A stretch of DNA of 64,000 nt, taken from an uncultured SAR86 cluster bacterium. GTDB lineage: Bacteria > Pseudomonadota > Gammaproteobacteria > Magnimaribacterales > AG-339-G14. A model generated the notes under the pieces. The model made no database searches and was not told the origin of the DNA. It saw only the letters and a list, made by a program, of their open reading frames with translations. Both the position numbers and the translations under genes were made by a program. Shown here one piece after another: positions 17,158 to 26,734 of this stretch. The stretch is from contig CABZES010000006.1 in NCBI GenBank assembly GCA_902524805.1, positions 1 to 64,000 on the forward strand. Direction: 5' to 3'. Position 1 is the first letter of the stretch, and every line of letters starts with the position of its first letter.

Positions 17158-18054
17158 TCAAAAATCTAAAAGACTTAATTTTCCAATATTCCTTATCTTC
17201 CTGGCCATACTAATGATAGTTTTTTCGGGTCCAGCATCATAGATCATCTCCAAGTTATTACTTACTAAATACTCTATTGATTCCCTCCATCTAACTGTGC
17301 TGCACAATTGATTGATTAAAGCCTCTTTTATTTCGTTGACATTTTGTGTGGGCTTGGCCAAAGCGTTTGGAATTACAGGTATATTTGGAGTTTTAAAATC
17401 GACTTGATTTAAAAGCATCCCAAGTTCAGTTTGAGCGCTTTCTAGGAGAGAACAATGGGATGGAACTGACATTTTAATTAATTGAGTTTTAACTCTTTTG
17501 AAATCTCCATCTTTAATATATTTTATAGTCGCGTCAATCGCAGAATTGGTACCTGCAAGAACAGAAACACCTTCAGCATTATCAGTTGAGAAGTCAATTA
17601 CCTCCCCAGAATTTTTTATTTTTATAATTGTTTCTCTTACATCTTGTAAAGGCATATTTAAAACAACCAACATACCAGCAGTTCCTTCAGGAACAGCATT
17701 TTGCATTAGTTTTCCTCTTGCATTAACCAATCTAATTGCTTCTTTAAATTCTATGCATTCTGCAAAAACTAAAGCTGAATACTCGCCTAGAGAAAGTCCT
17801 GCAGTTATAGAAGCATTAAAATAAGAGGCTTTATTTTTTGCTATCGCAAGACTTGCTGCTAGGATCGCAGGTTGAGCATATTCAGTAAGGTTAAGCTTAT
17901 TTTCAGGTCCATTTTTCACTAACTCAAAAAGATCAAAATCTAAGACATCAGAAGTTTGAGTTAGTAAATCTTTAGTTTCTGGATTAGTTTCTAAGAGGAA
18001 ATCTATCATTCCAACTTTTTGAACACCTTGCCCAGGAAAAAGAAGTGCTTTCAT
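17158..18054 (-). CDS. fabD: Malonyl-CoA:ACP transacylase
   Basis: It transfers malonyl from CoA to ACP for fatty-acid elongation. LFPGQGVQKVGM opens the protein, the catalytic serine is in GLSLGEYSAL, and the catalytic histidine in VPSHCSLL. At 298 residues it is slightly short of the E. coli protein. It is unusual in position: in many gammaproteobacteria it sits between fabH and fabG, whereas here it is about 12 kb away on the other strand, 7 bp after a flavoprotein reductase gene. Confidence 0.95.
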   Translation of the reverse strand: MKALLFPGQGVQKVGMIDFLLETNPETKDLLTQTSDVLDFDLFELVKNGPENKLNLTEYAQPAILAASLAIAKNKASYFNASITAGLSLGEYSALVFAECIEFKEAIRLVNARGKLMQNAVPEGTAGMLVVLNMPLQDVRETIIKIKNSGEVIDFSTDNAEGVSVLAGTNSAIDATIKYIKDGDFKRVKTQLIKMSVPSHCSLLESAQTELGMLLNQVDFKTPNIPVIPNALAKPTQNVNEIKEALINQLCSTVRWRESIEYLVSNNLEMIYDAGPEKTIISMARKIRNIGKLSLLDF

Positions 18055-18061
18055 ATAAAGA

Positions 18062-19090
18062 TTATTTATTAACTTTTAATTTTTCTTGTAGTCCTTTATT
18101 GGATGTGGTGTAACCAAAAGGAACTCTCTCTCCTGGATTTATTCTTTTAAAGGCTTCTTGTACAGCTAAAGTAGTCTCGTGAAAGCCACAAAGAATTAAA
18201 TCCAACTTGCCAGGATAATGATTTATATCACCAACGGCAAAAATACCAGGTTTGTCCGTTTCAAAATTTTTTGTATTAACTAGGATTTTATTATTTTCTA
18301 AGGCAACTCCCCAATCATGAATAGGGCCTAGTTGTTTATTAAGTCCAAAGAAAAAAAGAGATTCATCACAATTTATAGTTTCAATTTCTTTAGTTTCAAA
18401 ATGCAGTAAGTTAACTCCAGTAAAGTTATCTTTTCCATTTATATCTTTAATTACATAAGGAACTTTTAAGATAATTTTTTCCTCAGCTACCAACTCTCGC
18501 ATTTTTTTTTCAGTGTGTTGGGCTCCTCTAAATTCATCTCTACGGTGAATCAAATATATCTTTTTTGCAATTTTAGATAATTCTACTGACCAATCCAAAG
18601 CGCTATCTCCACCTCCAAAAATAGCTATTTCTTTATTTTCATATATAGATTTATCTCTTACAGAATAGTTGATGCCACGATTTAAAAATTTATCAGGTTC
18701 AAGAACTGGAGGCTTTCTAGGCTCAAAAGATCCTGCTCCAGCAGCTATAAAGATATTTTTTGTTTTAAATTCTTGACCTTCACTTGTAACTAATTTCCAA
18801 GATTCATCGACTTCAGATATTTCATTTACCCGTTGATTAAGATGAACCTCGTAATCAAATGGTTTTATTTGATCTAATAAAGCATTTATATGCTCTTTCC
18901 CAGTTTGATTTGCTACTCCAGGGATGTCATAGATTGGCTTTTCTGGATATAGCTCTATACATTGACCGCCGACTTTATCTAAATTATCTATAAGATGACA
19001 ACTTAGCCCTAATAAGCCAGCTTCAAAAACAGTAAAAAGCCCAACAGGTCCGGCTCCTATGACTACAATATCAGTTTCAATTATTTTCAT
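18062..19090 (-). CDS. Ferredoxin--NADP reductase, thioredoxin-reductase-like type
   Basis: A 342-residue two-dinucleotide-domain flavoprotein. The FAD motif VVIGAGPVGLF is at 9-19, the NADPH motif IFGGGDSALDW near 157, and the C-terminal FAD contact GIFAVGDINHYPGK follows. It lacks the redox-active CxxC of thioredoxin reductase, and has GGQCIELYPEKPIYDIPG, typical of the TrxR-like ferredoxin/flavodoxin-NADP reductases. It probably supplies or draws electrons from ferredoxin or flavodoxin. It lies between the MetRS tRNA-binding subunit and fabD. Confidence 0.85.
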   Translation of the reverse strand: MKIIETDIVVIGAGPVGLFTVFEAGLLGLSCHLIDNLDKVGGQCIELYPEKPIYDIPGVANQTGKEHINALLDQIKPFDYEVHLNQRVNEISEVDESWKLVTSEGQEFKTKNIFIAAGAGSFEPRKPPVLEPDKFLNRGINYSVRDKSIYENKEIAIFGGGDSALDWSVELSKIAKKIYLIHRRDEFRGAQHTEKKMRELVAEEKIILKVPYVIKDINGKDNFTGVNLLHFETKEIETINCDESLFFFGLNKQLGPIHDWGVALENNKILVNTKNFETDKPGIFAVGDINHYPGKLDLILCGFHETTLAVQEAFKRINPGERVPFGYTTSNKGLQEKLKVNK

Positions 19091-19105
19091 TTTATTTTGT
19101 ATTTA

Positions 19106-19438
19106 TTAAGTTACTTTCATTCCAGGTTGGGAGCCTTTATCAGGAGAAATAATAAAAACTCCAGATTCATCATTGCTAGCTGCTAAAATCATACCTTCTG
19201 AAATACCAAATCTCATTTTTCTAGGTTTTAAGTTTGCAACACAGACTACAAGTTTTCCAACTAGATTAGAAGGCTCATAGTATTTTTTAATACCAGCAAA
19301 AACATGTTTTTTCCCAAAACTACCTAAATCCAAACTTAATTTCACTAATTTATCAGCTTCTTCAACTTTTTCCGCAGCTTCAATCAATGCAACTCTTAAG
19401 TTTATTTTTAAAAAATCTTCGATTTCTATTTCATCCAT
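19106..19438 (-). CDS. Methionyl-tRNA synthetase C-terminal tRNA-binding domain, separate gene
   Basis: A 110-residue OB-fold tRNA-binding domain (EMAP/Trbp111 type) corresponding to the C-terminal domain of E. coli Met[34 protein letters not shown] and a terminal [12 protein letters not shown]. In E. coli it is part of the synthetase and drives dimerisation and tRNA affinity. Here it has its own ATG inside the end of metG (8-bp overlap, +1 frame). The overlap contains an A5 run (AGTAAAAATGGATGA), so losing one base would fuse the two frames. A true split gene, ribosomal slippage or a sequencing error are all possible. Confidence 0.88.
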   Translation of the reverse strand: MDEIEIEDFLKINLRVALIEAAEKVEEADKLVKLSLDLGSFGKKHVFAGIKKYYEPSNLVGKLVVCVANLKPRKMRFGISEGMILAASNDESGVFIISPDKGSQPGMKVT

Positions 19439-21059
19439 TTTTACTAACTTCCATTAACGTTGTAATTTCATCATCTTCTATTCTTGTTATTAAGGGTTTA
19501 AAAGAATCAATTTCCCAATCTTTCATATAGTTAGAGACATCGGAAATACTATCTACACATTTTAGATATTTTTTTATCTTTTCTGAAGTTTCAGGAATAA
19601 CTGGCTCTAAGTATAGATTTAAAATTCTAAACAGATTAATAGCTGTAGAGGCAATGGAATGAACTTTATTTTTATTAGCAGGATCTTTATTTAAAATCCA
19701 CGGCTTATTAGAATCAATATATTGATTAGCTATATCTGCTAGAGTCATAATCTCTTTAATAGCTCTAGAATATTTTCTATCAATATATAGATTCAATATT
19801 TCTTTCTGTTTAGCTGAAAATTCAGACAAAAGATTTTCATCTATTTCAGATGAAAGAACGTTGTTAAATTCTTTTAAGAATCCCTGACTTCTGCTTGCAA
19901 TATTTATAAATTTACCAACCAAATCAGTATTAACTTTTTTTTGAAAATCTAATAAATTTAAATCCAAATCATCTATGCCGTTCGATAATTTCGAAGCAAG
20001 AAAATATCTCATGTAATCAGGATTTAAAATTTTTAAATAGTCATCTATTAAAAGAAAATTGCCTTTCGATTTAGACATTTTTTGTCCGTTTAATGTCATG
20101 AAGCCATGCACAAAAACATTTGATGGTTTTCTAAAATTAGACCCATCCAAAAGAGCAGGCCAGAATAAAGTGTGAAAATTCATAATATCTTTTCCAATAA
20201 AATGATAAATCTCTGATTCATTCCAAAGATCTTCTGTATTCTGCGTTGAAGAATTTTTAGTTAAGTAATTTTCTAAAATTGCGATGTAACCAATAGGAGC
20301 ATCAAGCCATACATAGAAGTATTTTTTCGGATTATCTGGTATGGAGAATCCAAAATAAGGCTCATCTCTGCTAATGTCCCATGGCCTTAGACCTTCCTCG
20401 AACCATTCACTCAACTTGTTTTTAACGCCACTCTGGAGATCAGTTTTGTTAACCCATTTAAGGACTTTTTTCTCTTGTTTTGAAAGATCGAAAAAGAAAT
20501 GTTCACTTTCCTTAAGTGATGGAGGCTTACCACTAAAAATTGAAACCGGGTTAATTAACTCTGTAGCTTCGTATTTAGTACCACATTTTTCACAATTATC
20601 TCCATATTGCTCTTTTGCTCCGCAGGAAGGACATGTTCCTTGAACGTATCTATCAGCTAAAAATAATCCTTTTGATTCATCGTAAAATTGCTCAATAGTC
20701 TGTTTTTTTATTAATTTGTTCTCTTTAGATCTTAAGAAAATTAATTCACTGTATTTTTTATTTTCTTCACTATGAGTGGTGTAATAATTATCATGGTTGA
20801 TAAAAAATCCCTTTAATGTTTTTTCATGCTCTTTTGTAAAGTTTTTTACTAATTCTTCTGGCTTAACATTTTCTGATTCTGCCTTCATCATAATCGGGGT
20901 CCCATGAGCATCACTAGCACATAAATAAATACATTCTTTTTTTAATAATTTATTAGTTCTAACCCATATATCTGTTTGAACGTGTTCTAATAAATGACCA
21001 AAATGAAGCGGGCCGTTAGCATAGGGAAGTGCAGAAGTTATTATTAGTTGTTTAGACAT
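19431..21059 (-). CDS. metG: Methionyl-tRNA synthetase, catalytic and anticodon-binding part
   Basis: It charges tRNA-Met. Class I signatures are PLHFGHL (HIGH box, about 16-22) and KMSKSKGNF (KMSKS box); the zinc knuckle is [18 protein letters not shown], with two CxxC pairs. At 542 residues it ends just after the anticodon-binding domain ([18 protein letters not shown]), where E. coli MetG (677 residues) continues through a linker to the tRNA-binding domain encoded here by the next gene. The start is ATG 21059, divergent from mlaA with a 39-bp gap. Confidence 0.95.
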   Translation of the reverse strand: MSKQLIITSALPYANGPLHFGHLLEHVQTDIWVRTNKLLKKECIYLCASDAHGTPIMMKAESENVKPEELVKNFTKEHEKTLKGFFINHDNYYTTHSEENKKYSELIFLRSKENKLIKKQTIEQFYDESKGLFLADRYVQGTCPSCGAKEQYGDNCEKCGTKYEATELINPVSIFSGKPPSLKESEHFFFDLSKQEKKVLKWVNKTDLQSGVKNKLSEWFEEGLRPWDISRDEPYFGFSIPDNPKKYFYVWLDAPIGYIAILENYLTKNSSTQNTEDLWNESEIYHFIGKDIMNFHTLFWPALLDGSNFRKPSNVFVHGFMTLNGQKMSKSKGNFLLIDDYLKILNPDYMRYFLASKLSNGIDDLDLNLLDFQKKVNTDLVGKFINIASRSQGFLKEFNNVLSSEIDENLLSEFSAKQKEILNLYIDRKYSRAIKEIMTLADIANQYIDSNKPWILNKDPANKNKVHSIASTAINLFRILNLYLEPVIPETSEKIKKYLKCVDSISDVSNYMKDWEIDSFKPLITRIEDDEITTLMEVSKNG

Positions 21060-21098
21060 GTTATAAAAGAGTATTGTAATGGAAAAAAAACAAATATT

Positions 21099-21797
21099 AT
21101 GAATCGTTTATTTTTAATACTATTACTCTTTTCTACTAATCTAACTTTTTCAAATTCAGAGGAGGTTAATAGCGATCCTTGGGAAAATCTAAATAGAAAA
21201 ACGCATAACTTTAATATGACTTTGGATGATTATGTCATAAGACCAATTGCTGAAACTTACGATTTTATAATCCCAGAATTCGTTCAAACTGGGTTTTCAA
21301 ATGTCTTTGACAATCTAGGAACGCCAGTTTCGGCTGCAAATAATTTAATTCAATTTAAATCAGTAGGTTTTATAACAGAAACATCTCGCTTTATTCTTAA
21401 CTCAACTTTTGGAATATTCGGTTTATTTGATGTCGCCTCTAGGTTGGGTATAAAAGAAAGAAATGAGGATTTTGGACAATCATTAGGTCATTGGGGTTTT
21501 GCAAGTGGTCCATATCTTGTTATTCCTTTTTTTGGCCCCTCTTCCGCGAGAGATGGGTTTTCTCTAGCACCTGACTATTACCTAAGACCCGATCTAGTAA
21601 GATTTGAAGATAACAAATCTGATTTAGCTCTCAATGGTCTATCGGTGGTTAACTTAAGAGCAGGATTGTTAAGTATCTCTGATTTAAGTGGAAACGATCA
21701 ATATAGTTTTTACAGAGATGCCTATCTTCAAAGAAGAGAATATGAAATTAATGACGGTAAAATAGACGATTCCTTATTCGATGACGAGTTTGATTAA
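21099..21797 (+). CDS. mlaA: MlaA (VacJ) family phospholipid-transport protein without lipobox
   Basis: MlaA is the outer-membrane component that removes misplaced phospholipids and hands them to MlaC. SDPWENLNRKTHNFN, the GTP...ANNLIQF helix and EDFGQSLGHWGFASGPYLVIPFFGPSSARDG are family hallmarks. I start at ATG 21099; a longer frame from 21048 would run into metG and put residues before the signal peptide. The signal sequence (MNRLFLILLLFSTNLTFS) has no cysteine, so the usual lipoprotein anchor is missing and a signal-peptidase-I type export is implied. About 232 residues. Confidence 0.9.
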   Translation: MNRLFLILLLFSTNLTFSNSEEVNSDPWENLNRKTHNFNMTLDDYVIRPIAETYDFIIPEFVQTGFSNVFDNLGTPVSAANNLIQFKSVGFITETSRFILNSTFGIFGLFDVASRLGIKERNEDFGQSLGHWGFASGPYLVIPFFGPSSARDGFSLAPDYYLRPDLVRFEDNKSDLALNGLSVVNLRAGLLSISDLSGNDQYSFYRDAYLQRREYEINDGKIDDSLFDDEFD

Positions 21798-23044
21798 TCT
21801 ATAAAAGAACCGTAAACCATTGTTGCCATTTGAGGCCTTAGAGGAAATGCATCACTTGGTATAAATTGAGTCATGAAAATAGCAAGTAAGTCCTCTTTTG
21901 GATCAATCCAAAAATATGTACTTGCCATACCTCCCCAGTTATAGCTTCCTTTGCTTAATGGACTCTGACTGGCAGCAGGATCAGTAGTAACTGCCATACT
22001 AAGACCATATCCCATACCATGATACCTAACTTCACTGAAACTTCCGCTTGAACCCATATCTGCCATAGTTTGACTATCAGGCAAGTGATTTAAGGTCATT
22101 AATTCGATTGTCTTTCTAGATAGAATTCTTTCCCCATCGAGCTCGCCACCATTAAGAAGCATTTGCAAAAACCTATAGTATTCTTTAGCGTTACTAATCA
22201 ATCCACTTCCACCTCCATTAAAATCTCTTGGAGCAGAATATCTACTTTTCGTATCTCCAGGATCGTGAATTGTAATTTTTTTATTTTCATCTCTGTGATA
22301 GCAAACTGCTAAGTCTTTTAGATCATTTTCCTTCACATAAAAACTTGTTTTTTCCATCTTCAAAGGCTTAAAAATATGATCCTCAAAGTATTGATCTATC
22401 TTTTTACCTGAAATAACTTCTACTAGCCTAGCGCAAATATCTATTGAAACGCTATATAGCCATTGTTCTCCTGGACTGAATTCTAAGGGAAGAGAAGCTA
22501 TACGTTTGGTAAATTCTTCTAAATCAACCTTATCTTTTGAGACTAAGGATTTTGTAGGATCTGAAATCTGAAATATTTTTCGATAAGCATCATCTACGTG
22601 AGACCTAAAGTTAATGCTATAACTCAATCCAGATGTGTGTGTTAACAAATCACGAATAACCATTTGTCTTTTCGCTGGTTCTGTCATAAATAAAGGAAAA
22701 GAACCTGATACATAAACCTCTTGATTCTTGAACTCTGGAAGAAATTTAGATACTGGATCTGATAATTGAAAAAAGCCTTTCTCAAAAAGTTGCATTAATG
22801 CAACGCCAGTAACCGGCTTAGTCATTGAGTAAATTCTAAATAGAGTATTCTCGTCTACTGGAAGATTATTTTCCAAATCTCTTTTTCCTTGGGAATGAAA
22901 ATGAACTATAGACCCTTTTCTGGCAATTAAAGTTTGTGTACCGGATAATTTACTCGGACCAATATATTTTTCCATAAGCATCTTATCAAAATCTTTCAAA
23001 CGTTCTGATGAAAGGCCAACAGATTCAGGTTTTTCTATTTTCAT
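21794..23044 (-). CDS. Serine hydrolase, beta-lactamase class C / esterase family
   Basis: A 416-residue protein of the beta-lactamase-like (penicillin-binding) superfamily. The nucleophile motif SxxK is SMTK in RIYSMTKPVTGVALMQLFEKG, the YxN-type tyrosine is in WLYSVSIDICARL, and there is a C-terminal HGMGYG/WGG segment. No signal peptide is visible, which argues for an intracellular esterase or transesterase of the EstB/LovD-like type, not a secreted beta-lactamase. It overlaps the TerB-like gene by 20 bp and mlaA by 4 bp. Confidence 0.85.
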   Translation of the reverse strand: MKIEKPESVGLSSERLKDFDKMLMEKYIGPSKLSGTQTLIARKGSIVHFHSQGKRDLENNLPVDENTLFRIYSMTKPVTGVALMQLFEKGFFQLSDPVSKFLPEFKNQEVYVSGSFPLFMTEPAKRQMVIRDLLTHTSGLSYSINFRSHVDDAYRKIFQISDPTKSLVSKDKVDLEEFTKRIASLPLEFSPGEQWLYSVSIDICARLVEVISGKKIDQYFEDHIFKPLKMEKTSFYVKENDLKDLAVCYHRDENKKITIHDPGDTKSRYSAPRDFNGGGSGLISNAKEYYRFLQMLLNGGELDGERILSRKTIELMTLNHLPDSQTMADMGSSGSFSEVRYHGMGYGLSMAVTTDPAASQSPLSKGSYNWGGMASTYFWIDPKEDLLAIFMTQFIPSDAFPLRPQMATMVYGSFID

Positions 23045-23483
23045 ATTCTTCTCTTGCTACTTGTTTTGATTTTATAAAATCTGGATGAGATATATAAATT
23101 AAATCCGAAACTTTTCTGATTACATACTCTTCATATTTATCAATATTTCCATCAGCAAATGCTATTTTCCACATAGATAAAATTAAATTTTTCTTATCTT
23201 CAAATTTATATTCATCATTAATTTTCCTCGTAAATTCATAAAGAGAAGTAGAAGAATTTTGATTTGCTTTTGCATCTGAAATTAAACCATCAATTTCAGA
23301 TTGGCTGACACTAAACTCTTTAAGCAGAACGCTTTTTAAAGTTTCTATTTCAGCATCATCCATAATTTCATCTGCAAGACTAACTTCAATCATCAGGGAA
23401 ATTGCAGAAATTAAAACAGAATTATCCTCTTCAGGATCTACTAATTCTTTTTTATCAAAAAGGTTTTCAAAAAATTTTTTCAT
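23025..23483 (-). CDS. TerB-like tellurite-resistance family protein
   Basis: A 152-residue all-helical TerB/DjlA-N-type protein: ISLMIEVSLADEIMDDAEIETLKSVL and a second, related acidic repeat IAFADGNIDKYEEYVIRKV. Such domains carry paired acidic metal-binding motifs (here ADEIMDDAE and ADGNIDKYE). The family name refers to tellurite resistance, but most stand-alone members have no known function. It lies between dusA (4-bp overlap) and the serine hydrolase (20-bp overlap) in one minus-strand unit. Confidence 0.8.
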   Translation of the reverse strand: MKKFFENLFDKKELVDPEEDNSVLISAISLMIEVSLADEIMDDAEIETLKSVLLKEFSVSQSEIDGLISDAKANQNSSTSLYEFTRKINDEYKFEDKKNLILSMWKIAFADGNIDKYEEYVIRKVSDLIYISHPDFIKSKQVAREEYENRKT

Positions 23484-24445
23484 GCTACGTTTTTAAAATC
23501 ATTATTTAGCAGATCAATGATCTCATTTTTTGCCGGCATAAAATAGTTAGAATTTGACAAAAGAACTCTTATTTTACGAGCATTTTTAAGGCCATTATAT
23601 AATCCATGCATATGAATCAAGCCTCTTTGAATATCTTTTTTATTATCTAAAGTTTCAAAATATTCAAACATATTATTTGTAATATTAGCTAGTGAAATTC
23701 TTTTATCTTTTTTTCCAAAGAAAAATGAATCAACATTTTCTAACTTTCTTGGATACGAATATGCTTCTCTACCAATCATAATGCCATCTAAATCAGAAAA
23801 ATCATTTTCTTTGCAATAATAATCCTTTATTCCCCCATTAATAATAATTTCTAAGTCATTAAAATCTTTTTTTAGTTTTTTTACTCTTTTATAGTTTAAA
23901 GGAGGTATTTCTCTATTATCCTTAGGACTCAATTTATCAAGTATTGCTTTTCTTGCATGAACATAGAAAACCTTTACACCTACAGAAGATACTTGATTAA
24001 CAAAATCATCTAAAGTTTTATTGGTATCATTTCCATTTATGCCAAGACGAATTTTTACAGAAATCGTTTTCGATGAATTTTCTTGCATAGCAACTAAACA
24101 TTCTTTCACAATTTCTGGTTGATCCATGAGAGCTGCACCGAAATTACCGCTTTTTACTTTTGGGCTAGGACAGCCTAAATTTAAATTTATTTCATCATAA
24201 TCAAATGCTTCTGCCATTTTGCAAACTTCTGACAAAGATTTTGGATCATTTCCACCTAGTTGAAGTGCAATCGGGTTTTCTATTTCATCGTATTCCAAGA
24301 GCTTATTCCGGTTTCCATATAAAATTGAATTTGTATGGAGCATTTCTGTAAAAAGAAGAGCTTCCTTAGAAAGTTGTCTTACTAAGAATCTAAATGGTTT
24401 ATCGGTTTTAGCCATCATCGGGGCTATACAAAAAGAACGATTCAT
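23480..24445 (-). CDS. dusA: tRNA-dihydrouridine synthase A
   Basis: An FMN enzyme that reduces uridines in the tRNA D-loop. MNRSFCIAPMMAKTDKPFR, EINLNLGCPSPKVKSGNFGAALM (with the catalytic cysteine in GCPS) and INGGIKDY / GIMIGREAY (flavin phosphate binding) are diagnostic; the N-terminal motif and NLGCPSPKV favour the DusA subgroup over DusB and DusC. 321 residues. It begins 3 bp after the nhaB stop. Confidence 0.94.
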   Translation of the reverse strand: MNRSFCIAPMMAKTDKPFRFLVRQLSKEALLFTEMLHTNSILYGNRNKLLEYDEIENPIALQLGGNDPKSLSEVCKMAEAFDYDEINLNLGCPSPKVKSGNFGAALMDQPEIVKECLVAMQENSSKTISVKIRLGINGNDTNKTLDDFVNQVSSVGVKVFYVHARKAILDKLSPKDNREIPPLNYKRVKKLKKDFNDLEIIINGGIKDYYCKENDFSDLDGIMIGREAYSYPRKLENVDSFFFGKKDKRISLANITNNMFEYFETLDNKKDIQRGLIHMHGLYNGLKNARKIRVLLSNSNYFMPAKNEIIDLLNNDFKNVA

Positions 24446-24448
24446 TTT

Positions 24449-25900
24449 TTACAGAAAATATATTACTGATAATAAGCCTACAACTGTTAAAACAATTGTG
24501 TAAGGCAATGCCATGAACACCATTCTAAAATATGAAAGACCTATTAAAGGAGCAATTGATGAGGTAAGTAAAAATAAGAATGCTGCTTGTCCATTTGGAG
24601 TAGCTACACTGGGCAAGTTAGTTCCAGTATTAATAGCTATTGCTAACAGGTCGAATTGTTCTCTATTAATTAATCCCGTATCTAAAGCTTCTTTAACTTC
24701 ACTGATATAAATTGTCGCAACAAAAACGTTATCACTAATCATTGAGAGTATTCCATTTGCTAGAAAAAACATTGGAACTTGTAAGTCGAAATTTAAAGAT
24801 AATACGTAGCCGATCACCGGCGAAAATAAATGCTGATCGTGAATAACTGCGACAATCACAAAGAAAACAACTAACAAAGATGTGAAGGGCAGAGCTTCTT
24901 CAAAAGCCTTTCCTAATTTGTGTTCTTCTATAATTCCATTGAAAGCAGTTAAAAGAACAATCACCATTAGTCCTATTAAGCCAACCGAAGCAACATTAAA
25001 AGCTAAAGATAAAATTAATATAATTACTACAGAAAATTGCACAATTAATTTTGCCTTATCATTAGAAGTTCTTTTTAAGTCTTCTTCCTTGCCAAAGTTT
25101 TCTATAATAGACCTTACATCACTAGAAAGTTCAGCTCCGTAGCCAAATATTCTAAATTTTTCAATCAAGTAACAAGTTATTAATCCAAAAATGAAAACAG
25201 GTAGAGAGATGGGTAACATTTGAATAAAGAATTCTAAGAAATTCCATCCCGCAATAGAGCCAATCAATAAGTTTTGTGGTTCCCCAACTATTGTGCTGAC
25301 TCCTCCTAGCGCTGTTCCTACGGCACCATGCATAAGTAAATTTCTTAGAAATGACCTAAATTCCTCTAAATCGCTTTCTGATTTTTTAGCTTCTTGAAAT
25401 ACATAATAAAAGCCTACCGCTACAGCGATCAAAACTGCAGTTACTGTTAAAGCATCTAAAAATGCTGATAAAACAGCAGCACTTATGACAAAGAGGACAG
25501 ATAAAGTTCTTTTATTTTTTATGTTTACTAATAACTTTGTAAAGATAAACAAAAGAAAATCTTTCATAAAATATATACCTGCAACCATAAATACTAAAAG
25601 TAAAATAACTTTTAAATTTAAGGCTACTTCATGATAAATATTTTTGGTGCTAGTAAGGCCCATTAATACTGATTCAATAGCAATCAATCCTCCAGGTTGA
25701 AGAGGATAACAATTGAGAGCCATTGCAAGAGTAAGTATGAATTGAGCTAGAATGATCCAACCCATGATGAATCCTGCTTCTGAACCTATGTTAATTAAAA
25801 AGATGTATATTAAGGGATTAGATGCCAGAAAAAGAATTATTAAATTCTTATACCATTTAGGAGCTTCACCGAGAAAATTGTTGTAAAAGTTTAAAAGCAC
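24449..25900 (-). CDS. nhaB: Na+/H+ antiporter NhaB
   Basis: This inner-membrane antiporter extrudes Na+ in exchange for protons. The N-terminal [18 protein letters not shown]...NPLIY, then [23 protein letters not shown] and GEPQNLLIG, are close to E. coli NhaB; 483 residues and roughly a dozen hydrophobic segments. The start is GTG at 25900, only 12 bp from the divergent nudC start, so promoters must lie inside the neighbouring coding regions. Sodium extrusion fits a marine organism. Confidence 0.94.
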   Translation of the reverse strand: MLLNFYNNFLGEAPKWYKNLIILFLASNPLIYIFLINIGSEAGFIMGWIILAQFILTLAMALNCYPLQPGGLIAIESVLMGLTSTKNIYHEVALNLKVILLLVFMVAGIYFMKDFLLFIFTKLLVNIKNKRTLSVLFVISAAVLSAFLDALTVTAVLIAVAVGFYYVFQEAKKSESDLEEFRSFLRNLLMHGAVGTALGGVSTIVGEPQNLLIGSIAGWNFLEFFIQMLPISLPVFIFGLITCYLIEKFRIFGYGAELSSDVRSIIENFGKEEDLKRTSNDKAKLIVQFSVVIILILSLAFNVASVGLIGLMVIVLLTAFNGIIEEHKLGKAFEEALPFTSLLVVFFVIVAVIHDQHLFSPVIGYVLSLNFDLQVPMFFLANGILSMISDNVFVATIYISEVKEALDTGLINREQFDLLAIAINTGTNLPSVATPNGQAAFLFLLTSSIAPLIGLSYFRMVFMALPYTIVLTVVGLLSVIYFL

Positions 25901-25912
25901 GAAATTAATATT

Positions 25913-26734
25913 ATGATAAATTTTAGACCAAGTAATTTTATTGAAAAAGATAGTGAAGAGTCAAAATTCTTTGTAATTAATAATGATTCTTTACTGATTT
26001 TTTCTAATGAAAAATTTATTAGGCCGATTTCAAACGATGAGCTTAAATGGTCAGGCTTAGAAGTCAATGAAAAACATTTTCTTGGGTTTTTAAATGAAGA
26101 TGCTTGTTACGTAATTTCTGTGGAAAAAGACAATTGTGTTTTAGAAAATTATGAGTTTATTAACTTAAGAGGGCTCTTTGGAAGAATTCCTGATGAACTA
26201 TTTGGAGTTATTTCAAGAGGTTTACAAATCATAACTTGGTCTAAAACAAATAAGTTTTGTGGGGTATGCGGATCCCCATCAAAAGAAGAAAAACGTGAAA
26301 GAGCAATGAAATGTACTAACTGTGATGCAGATCCTGTTTATCCTAGAATATCACCATGTGTAATTACTTTAATACATAAAGAAAATAAAGTTTTGTTGGC
26401 TCATAATGTGAATTTCCCTGAAAATTTCTATAGTACTCTTGCTGGATTTGTTGAGCCAGGAGAGTCCGTAGAAGAAGCTCTTAGAAGAGAAGTGATGGAG
26501 GAAATAGGGGTAGAAGTTGATAACATAAATTATTTTGAAAGTCAGGCGTGGCCATTTCCTAGTCAGCTAATGTTAGGATATTTTGCTGAATATAAATCTG
26601 GTGAAATAACACCTGATAAGGTAGAAATAGATCAAGCAGGCTGGTTTGATATTAATAATCTTCCAAATGTTCCTCCTTCTAATATTTCTATATCAGGAAA
26701 ACTAATAGAAGCTTACATAAATAAATTTAATTAG
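25913..26734 (+). CDS. nudC: NADH pyrophosphatase / NAD-decapping hydrolase
   Basis: It hydrolyses NAD(H) and removes NAD caps from RNA 5' ends. A zinc ribbon (CGVCGSP ... CTNCDAD, about residues 119-140) precedes the Nudix box [23 protein letters not shown], followed by the NudC-specific [12 protein letters not shown]. 273 residues. It is convergent with rne, overlapping it by 8 bp, so an RNA-decapping enzyme and the main RNA-decay endonuclease are neighbours. Confidence 0.95.
   Translation: MINFRPSNFIEKDSEESKFFVINNDSLLIFSNEKFIRPISNDELKWSGLEVNEKHFLGFLNEDACYVISVEKDNCVLENYEFINLRGLFGRIPDELFGVISRGLQIITWSKTNKFCGVCGSPSKEEKRERAMKCTNCDADPVYPRISPCVITLIHKENKVLLAHNVNFPENFYSTLAGFVEPGESVEEALRREVMEEIGVEVDNINYFESQAWPFPSQLMLGYFAEYKSGEITPDKVEIDQAGWFDINNLPNVPPSNISISGKLIEAYINKFN

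Noticed and set aside
21048-21098. MlaA start at 21048
   Set aside because: It would overlap the metG start on the other strand and put 17 polar residues before the signal peptide; ATG 21099 gives a normal export signal.
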